32,007 nucleotides of DNA from Chlorogloea sp. CCALA 695. GTDB taxonomy: Bacteria; Cyanobacteriota; Cyanobacteriia; Cyanobacteriales; Chroococcidiopsidaceae. The stretch lies in NCBI RefSeq assembly GCF_003003885.1, contig NZ_PVWN01000050.1:1-32007 (forward strand), read 5' to 3'. A program made the position numbers and the translations under genes. The notes beneath the pieces are model-generated. The model saw only the letters and a list, made by a program, of their open reading frames with translations. It was not told where the DNA came from and made no database searches. Positions 1 to 8,356 of this stretch are shown here, one piece after another; the stretch's first letter is position 1, and the number at the start of each line of letters is the position of its first letter.

Positions 1-930
<930 letters not shown>

Positions 931-966
931 TTTAAAAATGGAGTCTATTTGTTAGCTCTCAATTTT

Positions 967-1017
967 GATTCACCCGAAGTGAATCTCTTTCTTATAGTTT
1001 CTCTGACGAAGACTATA
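967..1017 (-). other. 16S leader stem-loops
   Basis: Two hairpins lie in the transcribed leader just upstream of the 16S 5' end. One is a perfect 7-bp stem at 967-985 (GATTCAC/GTGAATC) with a UUCG-containing loop. The other is a 6-bp stem at 993-1017 (TATAGT/ACTATA). Leader hairpins of this kind commonly take part in pre-16S folding and processing; that role is inferred here. Confidence 0.5.
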
Positions 1018-1047
1018 GTGCTTTTTTTTGGCTTTTCAATTATAATT

Positions 1048-1059
1048 TTTTCATGGTTC
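1048..1059 (-). promoter_or_regulatory. boxA-like antitermination element in the rRNA leader
   Basis: The minus strand reads GAACCATGAAAA. This differs by one base from GAACCTTGAAAA, the boxA sequence I recall from cyanobacterial rRNA operons, and it lies between the promoter and 16S. Such sites load the NusB/S10 antitermination complex. The assignment rests on sequence similarity and position. Confidence 0.55.
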
Positions 1060-1110
1060 GGCGTGCCTTCTGGTTCGTTCCGCTTTCGCTTCCCTCTCCA
1101 GCGCTTTATT

Positions 1111-1139
1111 AATCTATCAACTCTAGATAACTTTGTCAA
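1111..1139 (-). promoter_or_regulatory. rRNA operon promoter
   Basis: On the minus strand a perfect -35 TTGACA (1134-1139) is separated by 17 bp from a -10 TAGATT (1111-1116). Transcription would start near 1103 and run through a leader of about 170 nt into 16S. The perfect -35 box, ideal spacing and position make it the obvious sigma-70-type rrn promoter. No start-site data are available. Confidence 0.75.
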
Positions 1140-1241
1140 GCCTTTATTGAAAAGAAAATTAGATAAAGCCTCTAATCTATGTTGGGTAGTGGTTTTAGGC
1201 AACAATGATTGATAATATTGTCCTGATGAGCAAAGGAACTT

Positions 1242-2114
1242 ATGAATTTTCAATCGGTAATTGCAGCACTGCACAATTTTTGGAGTGATCGGGGTTGTTT
1301 AATTGCCCAGTCTTACGATATAGAAAAGGGGGCTGGTACTAAAAACCCTCAGACTTTTTTAAGAGCGTTGGGACCGGAACCTTGGTCAGTTGCCTACGTT
1401 GAACCTTGTCGCCGTCCCACTGATGGACGCTATGGCGAAAATCCAAATCGTTTCCAATATTATTATCAGTATCAAGTTTTAATTAAACCTTCGCCACAAA
1501 ATATTCAAGGTATTTATCTTGACTCCTTACGGGCTTTAGGGATTATGCCGGAAGAACATGATATTCGGTTTGTAGAAGATAATTGGGAAGATGCCACTGT
1601 TGGAGCTTGGGGTACAGGCTGGGAGGTATGGCTTGATGGCATGGAAGTTACTCAATTTACCTACTTTCAGCAGTGCGGAGGCATTGATTGTCGCCCGGTG
1701 TCTGTTGAAATTACTTATGGCTTAGAGAGATTGACTATGTATCTCCAAGGAGTAGAAGCGATTTCTAAAATCCAGTGGACGGATAATCTATCCTACGGGG
1801 ATATCTATTTGCAGGGTGAGATAGAACAGTGCGTATACAACTTTGAGGCTGCTAATCCAGAAATGCTAATAGCTTTATTTAGCTTGTATGAGCAAGAAGC
1901 TGAGCAGCTTACCCACAGAGGACTTGTTTTACCTAGCTTGGACTATGTTTTAAAGTGTTCCCATACGTTTAACCTCTTAGACGCTAGAGGTGTAATTGCT
2001 GTAACTGAACGGACTCGTTATATAGGTAAAATTCGTAATTTAGCAAGGAAAATAGCTAATTTATATTTGCAGCAACGAGAAAAGTTAGGATTTCCACTTT
2101 TAAAAAGTTCATAG
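1242..2114 (+). CDS. glyQ: glycyl-tRNA synthetase alpha subunit
   Basis: This is the catalytic alpha subunit of the alpha2beta2 bacterial glycyl-tRNA synthetase, which charges tRNA-Gly in the cytosol together with GlyS. The 290-aa length is normal for GlyQ. The start [14 protein letters not shown], the segment around [19 protein letters not shown], the [22 protein letters not shown] active-site region and the [10 protein letters not shown] segment are diagnostic. The ATG is preceded by an AAAGGA ribosome binding site at a suitable distance. It is transcribed away from the rRNA operon with about 100 bp between the rRNA promoter and the start codon. glyS is not in the window, so the two subunit genes are unlinked here. 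Identification is secure. Confidence 0.97.
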   Translation: MNFQSVIAALHNFWSDRGCLIAQSYDIEKGAGTKNPQTFLRALGPEPWSVAYVEPCRRPTDGRYGENPNRFQYYYQYQVLIKPSPQNIQGIYLDSLRALGIMPEEHDIRFVEDNWEDATVGAWGTGWEVWLDGMEVTQFTYFQQCGGIDCRPVSVEITYGLERLTMYLQGVEAISKIQWTDNLSYGDIYLQGEIEQCVYNFEAANPEMLIALFSLYEQEAEQLTHRGLVLPSLDYVLKCSHTFNLLDARGVIAVTERTRYIGKIRNLARKIANLYLQQREKLGFPLLKSS

Positions 2115-2162
2115 TTACTGGATGTTTTTACAAGATTATAAACTCAAAAATTCAGTAGATGT

Positions 2163-2942
2163 ATGCAAAATAATACTCAATTAAAATCAGACAGGCTTGC
2201 GGTTTTAATTGACGCTGATAATGCAACTGCTAGTATAATTGAAGCCTTACTTAAAGAGATTGCTAAGTATGGGACTGCTCATGTTAAGCGAGTTTACGGA
2301 GATTGGACAAGTACTCATTTAAATAGCTGGAAAGATAAGCTGAATAGATTTGCCATCCAACCAATTCAACAGTTTAGTTACACTTCTGGCAAAAACTCTA
2401 CAGATAGCGCGTTGATTATTGACGCGATGGATTTACTATATACAAATAACTTCAATGGTTTTTGCATTGTTTCCAGCGATAGCGATTTTACTAGATTGGC
2501 GTGCAGAATCAGAGAATCTGGATTAATTGTTTATGGGTTTGGTGAGAAAAAAACTCCCGAACCTTTCCAAAAAGCCTGTGATAAATTTACTTATACAGAG
2601 AATTTAGAAGAAACTGAAGATCAAGGAGGTTCAGAAGTAGTTAAAGCCAAAAAAGACACTCAGAACAATAACTTGAAAAGTAGTTCAGAATTGAAAGAAA
2701 ACTTTAAGTTGGTTAAGCTAGTTAAAAATGCCTATGAAGCGATCGCAGAAGAAGATGGCTGGGCTAGTTTAGGAGAATTGGGAGGTCAAATCAATAAACT
2801 GTCTTCATCTTTTGATTCGAGAACCTATGGCTATAAAAAATTAGGTGAATTAATTAGAGCTATTGATATGTTTGAAATTAAAACTATACCTCATGAAAAA
2901 AATACAGCCGCTAAAGTCTTATATATTAAGTTGAAAAATTGA
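2163..2942 (+). CDS. NYN domain protein with C-terminal LOTUS/OST-HTH-like domain
   Basis: A probable cytosolic RNA-directed nuclease or RNA-binding protein of the DUF88/LabA-like group. Residues about 10-145 form a NYN (PIN-like) fold, and the acidic residues expected for metal binding are visible: D17 and D19 in LIDADN, D81 and D87 in the STDSALIIDAMD stretch, and D106/D108 in SSDSDF. A charged linker (about 147-182) precedes a C-terminal domain (about 185-258, with GWASLGELGGQINKL and YGYKKLGELI) matching the OST-HTH/LOTUS pattern found after bacterial NYN domains. It lies 48 bp after glyQ and 13 bp before comEC, so co-transcription with comEC is plausible. The ATG has no strong Shine-Dalgarno sequence. 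The family call is firm; the substrate is unknown. Confidence 0.85.
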   Translation: MQNNTQLKSDRLAVLIDADNATASIIEALLKEIAKYGTAHVKRVYGDWTSTHLNSWKDKLNRFAIQPIQQFSYTSGKNSTDSALIIDAMDLLYTNNFNGFCIVSSDSDFTRLACRIRESGLIVYGFGEKKTPEPFQKACDKFTYTENLEETEDQGGSEVVKAKKDTQNNNLKSSSELKENFKLVKLVKNAYEAIAEEDGWASLGELGGQINKLSSSFDSRTYGYKKLGELIRAIDMFEIKTIPHEKNTAAKVLYIKLKN

Positions 2943-2955
2943 TGTACAAACTTTG

Positions 2956-5187
2956 ATGAGTCAGACAAACACTGTAACTTTGTGTCTTGCTTATATTATA
3001 GGTTTACTATCTACTTCTATTAGCTGGGGTAGTTATGCAATAATCACTATAGGACTTTTTTTAAGCTATTTAGCAAGTAAGAATTATTTTAGGGAGTTGC
3101 TTAGTAAATGGCGATTCAAACCAAGCCTGTTTTTAGCAGCAGGTATGGTCGGATTCTTAGCAACGCTGTATTTTCAAATAAAAACTCCGCAACCAGCTGT
3201 TAATGATATTAGTCAGTTTATTAGCAATGGAAAGCAAATTGTTACAGTTCGAGGTGAAGTTAGCAACTTACCCCGTTTAACTCGGAGTCAAAAGGGACAA
3301 TTTTGGCTAGAGACAAAAGAACTTAATCAAATGGGTAAAGTAATTAAAGTTACAGGTAATTTGTATGTAACTATACCTTTGTTGCAATCAACGGCTTTAT
3401 ATCCAGGACAGGCGATCGCAATTAAGGGGATTTTGTATAAGCCGAAACCTGCAACTAATCCAGGTGGGTTTGACTTTAAACGATTTTTGCAGCAACAAAG
3501 TACCTTTGCTGGCTTAAATGGAATGCAAGTAAATTTTACTACTAATGAACAAAAAAAATGGGGATTGTGGCAAGTTAGTAAACGAATTGTGCGATCACAA
3601 GTTCGCTGGTTAGGTAGTCCTGAAGGACAACTTGTAAGTTCAATGGTTTTGGGTAGCAAGGCTATCGATCTACCTTATGACATCAGAGACTTATTTGTGC
3701 GAGTTGGACTGGCTCATGCTTTGGCGGCTTCAGGATTTCAAACTGCTTTGATTCTTGGTTTGGTACTAGCTTTGAGTAAAGGTTTAGCTCCCAAATGGCA
3801 ATTTGGCTGTGGTGCAGTAGCGTTAGTTGGATTTGTTGGCTTGACTGGTTTGCAACCTTCAGTACTAAGAGCTGTAATTATGGGTTTTGGTGCATTAATT
3901 GGTGTAGCTACCAGCAGAAAAATTAAGCCTTTAGGATCGCTACTCGTAGCCGCAACACTCTTGCTACTGTGGAATCCTTTATGGATTTGGGACTTAGGTT
4001 TTGAATTAAGCTTTCTGGCAACACTTGGATTAGTTGTTAGTGTACCACCGCTAGTTGCAAAGTTAGATTGGATGCCAAAGGCGATCGCAACTCTAATTGC
4101 TGTTCCCTTGGCGGCGGCTTTGTGGACTTTACCATTACAGCTTTACATTTTTGGGGTAATCCCGCCTTATAGCTTAGTAGTCAACATTTTAACAATACCG
4201 TTAATCTCGATTATTAGTATTGGGGGAATTTTTAGCGCGATCGCTGCTTTGATTTGGTCTGCTGCCGGAAGTGCGATCGCATTGCTGTTGTACTATCCTA
4301 CTTATATTTTAATTTGGCTGGTACAATTTTTTTCTCAGTTGCCAGGAAACTCTCTAGCTGTAGGCAAAATAGCTCTTTGGCAACTGCTAGCAGTGTATGG
4401 ATTAATGAGTCTAGTTTGGTTTCTACCTTGGCTGCACAAACGTTGGTGGATTGTTGGTGTAGTGGTGGTTAGTTTGGTATTAGTTCCAATTTGGCAGTAT
4501 TCTACAGATTTTCGGGTAACGGTACTAGCAGATAAAGTAGAACCAGTGATAGTAGTCCAAGATCGGGGTAAGGTTTTGCTAGTTAATAGTGGAAATCCTA
4601 CCACTGCCCGTTTTACAGTTTTGCCTTTCTTGCAACAGCAAGGCATTAATTCTATCGATTGGGCAATTTCTACAAATCTCCTTGATGATAAGAATGGTTG
4701 GATGGAAATTTTGGCGCAACTACCTGTTAAAAGCTTTTATAGTATTGCTGAAGATAAGAAAGTGCGAAGTCTCAACGGTGGAAGCTATAGAGTATTAGTC
4801 ACTGGGGAAAAAGTAGTAGCAGGTTCTACACAGATTGAGTTGACAGACAATCGCATACCTTTATGGCAGTTACAGATTCAAAATCAAAAATGGTTATTGG
4901 TGGGCAACGTGCAGCTAAGTAACAAAAAAACTCAAGTTGCAAGTCAAGATATATCTTCTGTTCAAGTTTTACTGTTCGCAAAAAACCTTGATGCAGAATT
5001 GGTTGCAGCAATCAAGCCAGAAGTTGCGATCGCGTATGCTCAAAAGACTGAATCAAAGACTACTGATTTGGCAAAAATCAAGACAAAAATATTTTTAACT
5101 GCGAGTGATGGTGCTATTCAATGGACACCTAACAATAAATTTGAGTCAACCATAGAAACTGTTGAAAATAATGCTTCTTTATTATAA
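2956..5187 (+). CDS. comEC: ComEC/Rec2-family DNA uptake channel protein
   Basis: Inner-membrane channel family that imports single-stranded DNA during natural transformation. The 743-aa protein has two N-terminal hydrophobic segments, an OB-like DUF4131 region (about 80-200), then the competence domain. That domain carries the hallmark HALAASGFQTALILGL segment near 250 and many membrane helices to about 520. The C-terminal 220 residues occupy the place of the metallo-beta-lactamase-like domain. The strand that should carry the HxHxDH metal ligands reads STNLLDDKNG near residue 571, so the metal site looks lost. I chose the ATG at 2956; a TTG immediately before it (2953) is the alternative start. 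No strong ribosome binding site is visible, and it starts 13 bp after the NYN gene. Identity is firm; catalytic status of the C-terminus is inferred. Confidence 0.92.
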   Translation: MSQTNTVTLCLAYIIGLLSTSISWGSYAIITIGLFLSYLASKNYFRELLSKWRFKPSLFLAAGMVGFLATLYFQIKTPQPAVNDISQFISNGKQIVTVRGEVSNLPRLTRSQKGQFWLETKELNQMGKVIKVTGNLYVTIPLLQSTALYPGQAIAIKGILYKPKPATNPGGFDFKRFLQQQSTFAGLNGMQVNFTTNEQKKWGLWQVSKRIVRSQVRWLGSPEGQLVSSMVLGSKAIDLPYDIRDLFVRVGLAHALAASGFQTALILGLVLALSKGLAPKWQFGCGAVALVGFVGLTGLQPSVLRAVIMGFGALIGVATSRKIKPLGSLLVAATLLLLWNPLWIWDLGFELSFLATLGLVVSVPPLVAKLDWMPKAIATLIAVPLAAALWTLPLQLYIFGVIPPYSLVVNILTIPLISIISIGGIFSAIAALIWSAAGSAIALLLYYPTYILIWLVQFFSQLPGNSLAVGKIALWQLLAVYGLMSLVWFLPWLHKRWWIVGVVVVSLVLVPIWQYSTDFRVTVLADKVEPVIVVQDRGKVLLVNSGNPTTARFTVLPFLQQQGINSIDWAISTNLLDDKNGWMEILAQLPVKSFYSIAEDKKVRSLNGGSYRVLVTGEKVVAGSTQIELTDNRIPLWQLQIQNQKWLLVGNVQLSNKKTQVASQDISSVQVLLFAKNLDAELVAAIKPEVAIAYAQKTESKTTDLAKIKTKIFLTASDGAIQWTPNNKFESTIETVENNASLL

Positions 5188-5228
5188 AAATGCTATATTA
5201 ATTAACTGCAACAGTTTTGTTGTCTTAT

Positions 5229-5315
5229 GGAGAGGTGGCAGAGTGGTTGAACGCGGCGCACTCGAAATGCGTTATGGCAGCAATGTTATCGTGGGTTCAA
5301 ATCCCACCCTCTCCG
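5229..5315 (+). tRNA. trnS-CGA: tRNA-Ser (anticodon CGA)
   Basis: This 87-nt class II tRNA has a 7-bp acceptor stem GGAGAGG (5229-5235) pairing with CCTCTCC (5308-5314), discriminator G at 5315, a D arm with GGTTGAACG, an anticodon loop containing CTCGAAA (anticodon CGA), a long variable arm, and a T arm GTGGG-TTCAAAT-CCCAC. The 3' CCA is not encoded. It lies about 40 bp after comEC on the same strand. Confidence 0.97.
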
Positions 5316-5849
5316 TTGAAAGGTGACTCTGCAAGTGGGTTTTGAGCATTTTATTATTAACTGCTGGCTTGAATTATTTGAATAAATACTTAAAATTATT
5401 TGAGTAAAACTTCCATTTTGAGTATGAGTTCAAGACACACTTATTATTTTATTACTACAACTACTGAGTATAAAAACTAAACTTTGGAAATTAGAAGTTA
5501 GTCCTCGTTATAGTTTAATGCTTTAACTACTTACAAATTCTACTTTCGTAGGCAAGCTGTAGTCAGCTAAATGTGAGATTACTTCAAGTACATTACTGAT
5601 TGTTCGCGCTACTATAATTTGCTGAATATTTTATACATTAATTTTAAATCTTCAAGTTTTGGGTGTTTTTTTATACATTTATGCTTGAGTAAAGCTTGCT
5701 AACTGAGACTCAAAAGGATGAACGCGCTCGCGTTTTTTATTCTGAGTTTAGTTCTCTAAAGTTTGGCGGCTCGCATTTTTCTGCGCTACTTATTCATTAA
5801 GATAAAAATTTGTAAGTTTCCGGAAACTCCTCTCCTTCACTTGTAGAAA
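5316..5849. other. gene-poor AT-rich spacer
   Basis: I see no convincing coding region between tRNA-Ser and the hairpin leader of the next gene. The strand is AT-rich with stops in all frames. The only structure noted is the stem-loop at 5701-5753, listed separately. A small untranslated RNA cannot be excluded. Confidence 0.6.
5701..5753 (+). terminator. nested stem-loop with internal T-run, terminator-like
   Basis: The inner hairpin AACGC-GCTC-GCGTT (5721-5734) is followed directly by TTTTATT, a compact Rho-independent pattern on the plus strand. Around it, AACT (5701-5704) and ACTCA (5708-5712) pair with TGAGT (5743-5747) and AGTT (5750-5753). It could end an unannotated transcript from the tRNA side or be a folded small RNA. 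Confidence 0.45.
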
Positions 5850-5916
5850 GTTAAAGAGCAGTTAAACAGCTAATTACATCTGTAAATTAAATTCTGTTTA
5901 ACGAGTTAACTTTAAC
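5850..5916 (+). promoter_or_regulatory. long imperfect inverted repeat in the leader of the following gene
   Basis: Three successive arms pair symmetrically. GTTAAAG (5850-5856) pairs with CTTTAAC (5910-5916). GTTAAACAG (5861-5869) pairs with CTGTTTAAC (5894-5902). TAATTAC (5871-5877) pairs with GTAA(A)TTA (5882-5889) around an ATCT loop. It ends 9 nt before the GAAGGA ribosome binding site of the gene at 5937, so it could be a leader RNA structure or an operator. Function is unknown. Confidence 0.55.
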
Positions 5917-5936
5917 ATCAAATACGAAGGAAAATT

Positions 5937-6521
5937 ATGCTAGTTTCAACCTTTGAACTTCTCGTCAAGCCACAATTGCCTAAACAACTTCAGCAGCCAC
6001 CCTTTGATAAAATTAGCCGTACAGTCATTCAAGGCTACTTCTTAACTTTAGCTAATGTCACTAACTCTGATGTAAGAGTATCTCTTGTATTTACAGCCCT
6101 TTCACCAATTTTAGAGCCTGCTACAACTGTCACTTTTCTAGATATTTTAGGAACGAATATTATAGGTGATGTACTTCCAGGAAACCCCGGAAAAACAAGC
6201 TTTGCGATTACTCTTCCTGCTAATGACACAGCTTTATTTATATTACAGCCAGAGCCTACACTACTGAATAATCAAGATCCAAACTTTGAGGTTCGCGGTT
6301 ATGTAGAAATCTTTTTAGCCTCACTTTCACCTTTTAGAAATGCTACGCTTTTGCTAACTCCTGAGCATCGAGGAACTTTCTTTAAAGACTTAACAGCTGC
6401 CGATCCTCAACTCGATCAAATTGTCTACCCTCTTCCTACTGGTACTGGTAGCTCTTTGTACAGGTTTAGGAATCTTCCGTTTGGGTCACAGGACTTATCA
6501 GACGCTCCAGAAACTTTTTAA
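5937..6521 (+). CDS. unrecognised 194-aa protein
   Basis: I do not recognise this family. The start is supported by a GAAGGA ribosome binding site six bases before the ATG. The protein has no signal peptide, membrane helix or cysteine. It has many alternating hydrophobic stretches rich in T, V, L and P (for example GYFLTLANVTNSDVRVSLVF and GYVEIFLASLSP), which suggests a beta-sandwich-like fold. The C-terminus (YPLPTGTGSSLYRFRNLPF...) is glycine/serine-rich. It is monocistronic: a structured leader lies upstream and a 13-bp inverted repeat directly downstream. Normal-looking composition and a good ribosome binding site make it a real gene; no function is proposed. Confidence 0.75.
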   Translation: MLVSTFELLVKPQLPKQLQQPPFDKISRTVIQGYFLTLANVTNSDVRVSLVFTALSPILEPATTVTFLDILGTNIIGDVLPGNPGKTSFAITLPANDTALFILQPEPTLLNNQDPNFEVRGYVEIFLASLSPFRNATLLLTPEHRGTFFKDLTAADPQLDQIVYPLPTGTGSSLYRFRNLPFGSQDLSDAPETF

Positions 6522-6542
6522 AGCTAAATAATCGCTTAATAA

Positions 6543-6596
6543 AAATTGTGGGATGTATTTCTACAAAAAATGTTTAAACTATTCATCCCACAATTT
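6543..6596 (+). terminator. 13-bp perfect inverted repeat, terminator-like
   Basis: AAATTGTGGGATG (6543-6555) is perfectly repeated in inverse as CATCCCACAATTT (6584-6596) with a 28-nt loop. It sits about 20 bp after the stop codon of the preceding gene. There is no clear T-run, so termination is inferred from position. A mobile palindromic repeat is an alternative. Confidence 0.5.
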
Positions 6597-6636
6597 ATAG
6601 CATTAAAAACCATTATAAATACGAGTTTTTAAAACT

Positions 6637-7683
6637 ATGGTAACTAACACAAAGTTTAAATTTAAGCCAGTTTCAAACAGTTGGGTAGCTCTCCATCCTC
6701 AGCCTAAAGGAGTTGTGCAATTTATAGGTGGGGCTTTTTTTGGCACTTTTCCAACTATTTTCTTTAACTACTTTCTCAATCAACTATTTGATGCAGGTTA
6801 TACTATTATTGCCCTACCATTCAGATTTACATTTAATCATTGGTCAGTTGCTATTAGCTTAGTAAAAGAACAGTACGTAATTAGAAGAGAAATTGTCAAA
6901 GAAGCAAAAAACTTAAGTTATGACCATAGCGTATATCTCAAAGATACAAATTTTTTTTGGATTGGGCATAGCTTAGGATGCAAATACATTGCTTTACTAG
7001 AACTTTTGAGCAGCGAATGGGAGCAAGTCCTCCAAGGTGTAAAAATATGCGGAGCTGAAAAAAATTCCTATGGGAATATTCTTGAAAATATTGAAAATCT
7101 TTCTTTAGAGCTAGATTTGGAGAAACGAAAAACTGAGATTCTCACAGAGAAGTATATTAGTGAAAAACCTGAAATAATCAATTTGTTTATTAAAGGTCAG
7201 CCATCATTATTAATTGCTCCTAATATTAGCAATACAGAAAGTGCTATTCCTGTTCATATTTTAGCAAAGCTAATTGATAGTTTTGGATTGGGAGTAACTC
7301 CTAACTTAAAACAAACTCTTTGCTTGATTAAAAGTAGCAATTTATTCAACCTAACAACTCTCATCTACTTTAAGCAAGACAAAATTGCTGAAGAAACTTG
7401 TAAATGGTTCATTGAGTATTTAGCTACTAAGAGTAAACAATCAAATAATAAGTCATTTCTAACTCCTCCTAAGCAATTAAACGGCAAGCATTTGGAACCG
7501 CTTGGAGTAAAAATAGGCAATTACATTGTCAGTTTTAATTCTTTTGATAAATTCATCAACCCAATTAAAAATAGAAGACTCGAAACTGTAACAATTAAAT
7601 TGCTGGAAGAAATAAAACAAAAACAAAAAGAAATGGATTTGAAGAAAAAATCAGTAGAGGCTATCACTGAGCTAATAATGTAG
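6637..7683 (+). CDS. DUF1350 family alpha/beta-hydrolase-like protein
   Basis: A 348-aa protein of the DUF1350 family, which is shared by cyanobacteria and plastid-bearing eukaryotes. The N-terminal segment SWVALHPQPKGVVQFIGGAFFGTFPTIFF is characteristic. A nucleophile elbow GHSLGCK (S112) fits a serine hydrolase fold, although the family's substrate is not known to me. The C-terminal third is lysine-rich and ends in a short helix (EEIKQKQKEMDLKKKS). It is flanked by inverted repeats on both sides and looks monocistronic. There is no signal peptide, so it is probably cytosolic or peripherally membrane-associated. The family call is firm; enzymatic activity is inferred only from the elbow motif. 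Confidence 0.85.
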   Translation: MVTNTKFKFKPVSNSWVALHPQPKGVVQFIGGAFFGTFPTIFFNYFLNQLFDAGYTIIALPFRFTFNHWSVAISLVKEQYVIRREIVKEAKNLSYDHSVYLKDTNFFWIGHSLGCKYIALLELLSSEWEQVLQGVKICGAEKNSYGNILENIENLSLELDLEKRKTEILTEKYISEKPEIINLFIKGQPSLLIAPNISNTESAIPVHILAKLIDSFGLGVTPNLKQTLCLIKSSNLFNLTTLIYFKQDKIAEETCKWFIEYLATKSKQSNNKSFLTPPKQLNGKHLEPLGVKIGNYIVSFNSFDKFINPIKNRRLETVTIKLLEEIKQKQKEMDLKKKSVEAITELIM

Positions 7684-7819
7684 CTATTAACAATGAAATT
7701 TAACTAGAAAAAATAAAATTATTGAATTGCAATACTAAGGCAATTATTTACAAAAAGTAGCTATAGAACTTAGATAGATATTATTGAGAGTTGCGATCAC
7801 ATTTTTTAACGAACCAACC

Positions 7820-7846
7820 TTAGCTTTAAAGCAATAATAAAGCTAA
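7820..7846. terminator. 9-bp stem-loop between convergent genes
   Basis: TTAGCTTTA (7820-7828) and TAAAGCTAA (7838-7846) form a perfect 9-bp stem with a 9-nt loop. It lies between the ends of the converging DUF1350 gene and the 116-aa gene, so it may serve as a bidirectional terminator. The stem is AT-rich and lacks a long U-tract. Confidence 0.45.
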
Positions 7847-7866
7847 ATATAACTTTAGTTTGCTAG

Positions 7867-8217
7867 TTAATCAGTTGTTATATTGTTCATCATCTCAACA
7901 GGCATATTAGAAATAATTTCTTTGCGAGAAAGCGATAAGTAACCGGATTGAGCTAAATTAAGTGCCGCTTGTTTCCATTCCATCCCAATATTGTTAAATC
8001 CTACATCATTAGTTATTCTTAGGTAATAGCCTTCGGTTGCATCCTTGGATAATACATGGCTTTTATCTTGAGTCCATTTCATGCCGCCACAATTGCTTGG
8101 TGACAAAATCATGGTACGTCCATCAGAGGTTTTGTAGAAAGTATCATTGCGTAACTTCGCTACATTTACTTTGATATCCATGCGAGGGGAAGACTTGTCA
8201 AAACCTGATACTGTCAT
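7867..8217 (-). CDS. unrecognised 116-aa protein
   Basis: I do not recognise this small protein. It has no signal peptide or membrane segment, a single cysteine, and a mixed sequence with an aromatic/glycine stretch (NCGGMKWTQDKSH, EGYYLRITNDVGFNNIGMEW). The C-terminal half is helix-prone (WKQAALNLAQSGYLSLSRKEIISNMP). The spacer to the ABC transporter gene upstream is 139 bp, so it may have its own promoter or follow that gene in an operon. The Shine-Dalgarno match is weak. I consider it probably real because the reading frame fills the gap and composition resembles neighbours. Confidence 0.55.
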   Translation of the reverse strand: MTVSGFDKSSPRMDIKVNVAKLRNDTFYKTSDGRTMILSPSNCGGMKWTQDKSHVLSKDATEGYYLRITNDVGFNNIGMEWKQAALNLAQSGYLSLSRKEIISNMPVEMMNNITTD

Positions 8218-8356
8218 TGTTATGTATTTAACTCTTTGATTTCAGCACTTTGCCAAGAATTTTGACGACTTGACGAGCGAACAATACATCTAGCATACCC
8301 TGATTGAAGTTTTAGCGCTTTGTTGCGGATTAGAAATTTAATGAAGGTCGTTTAAG

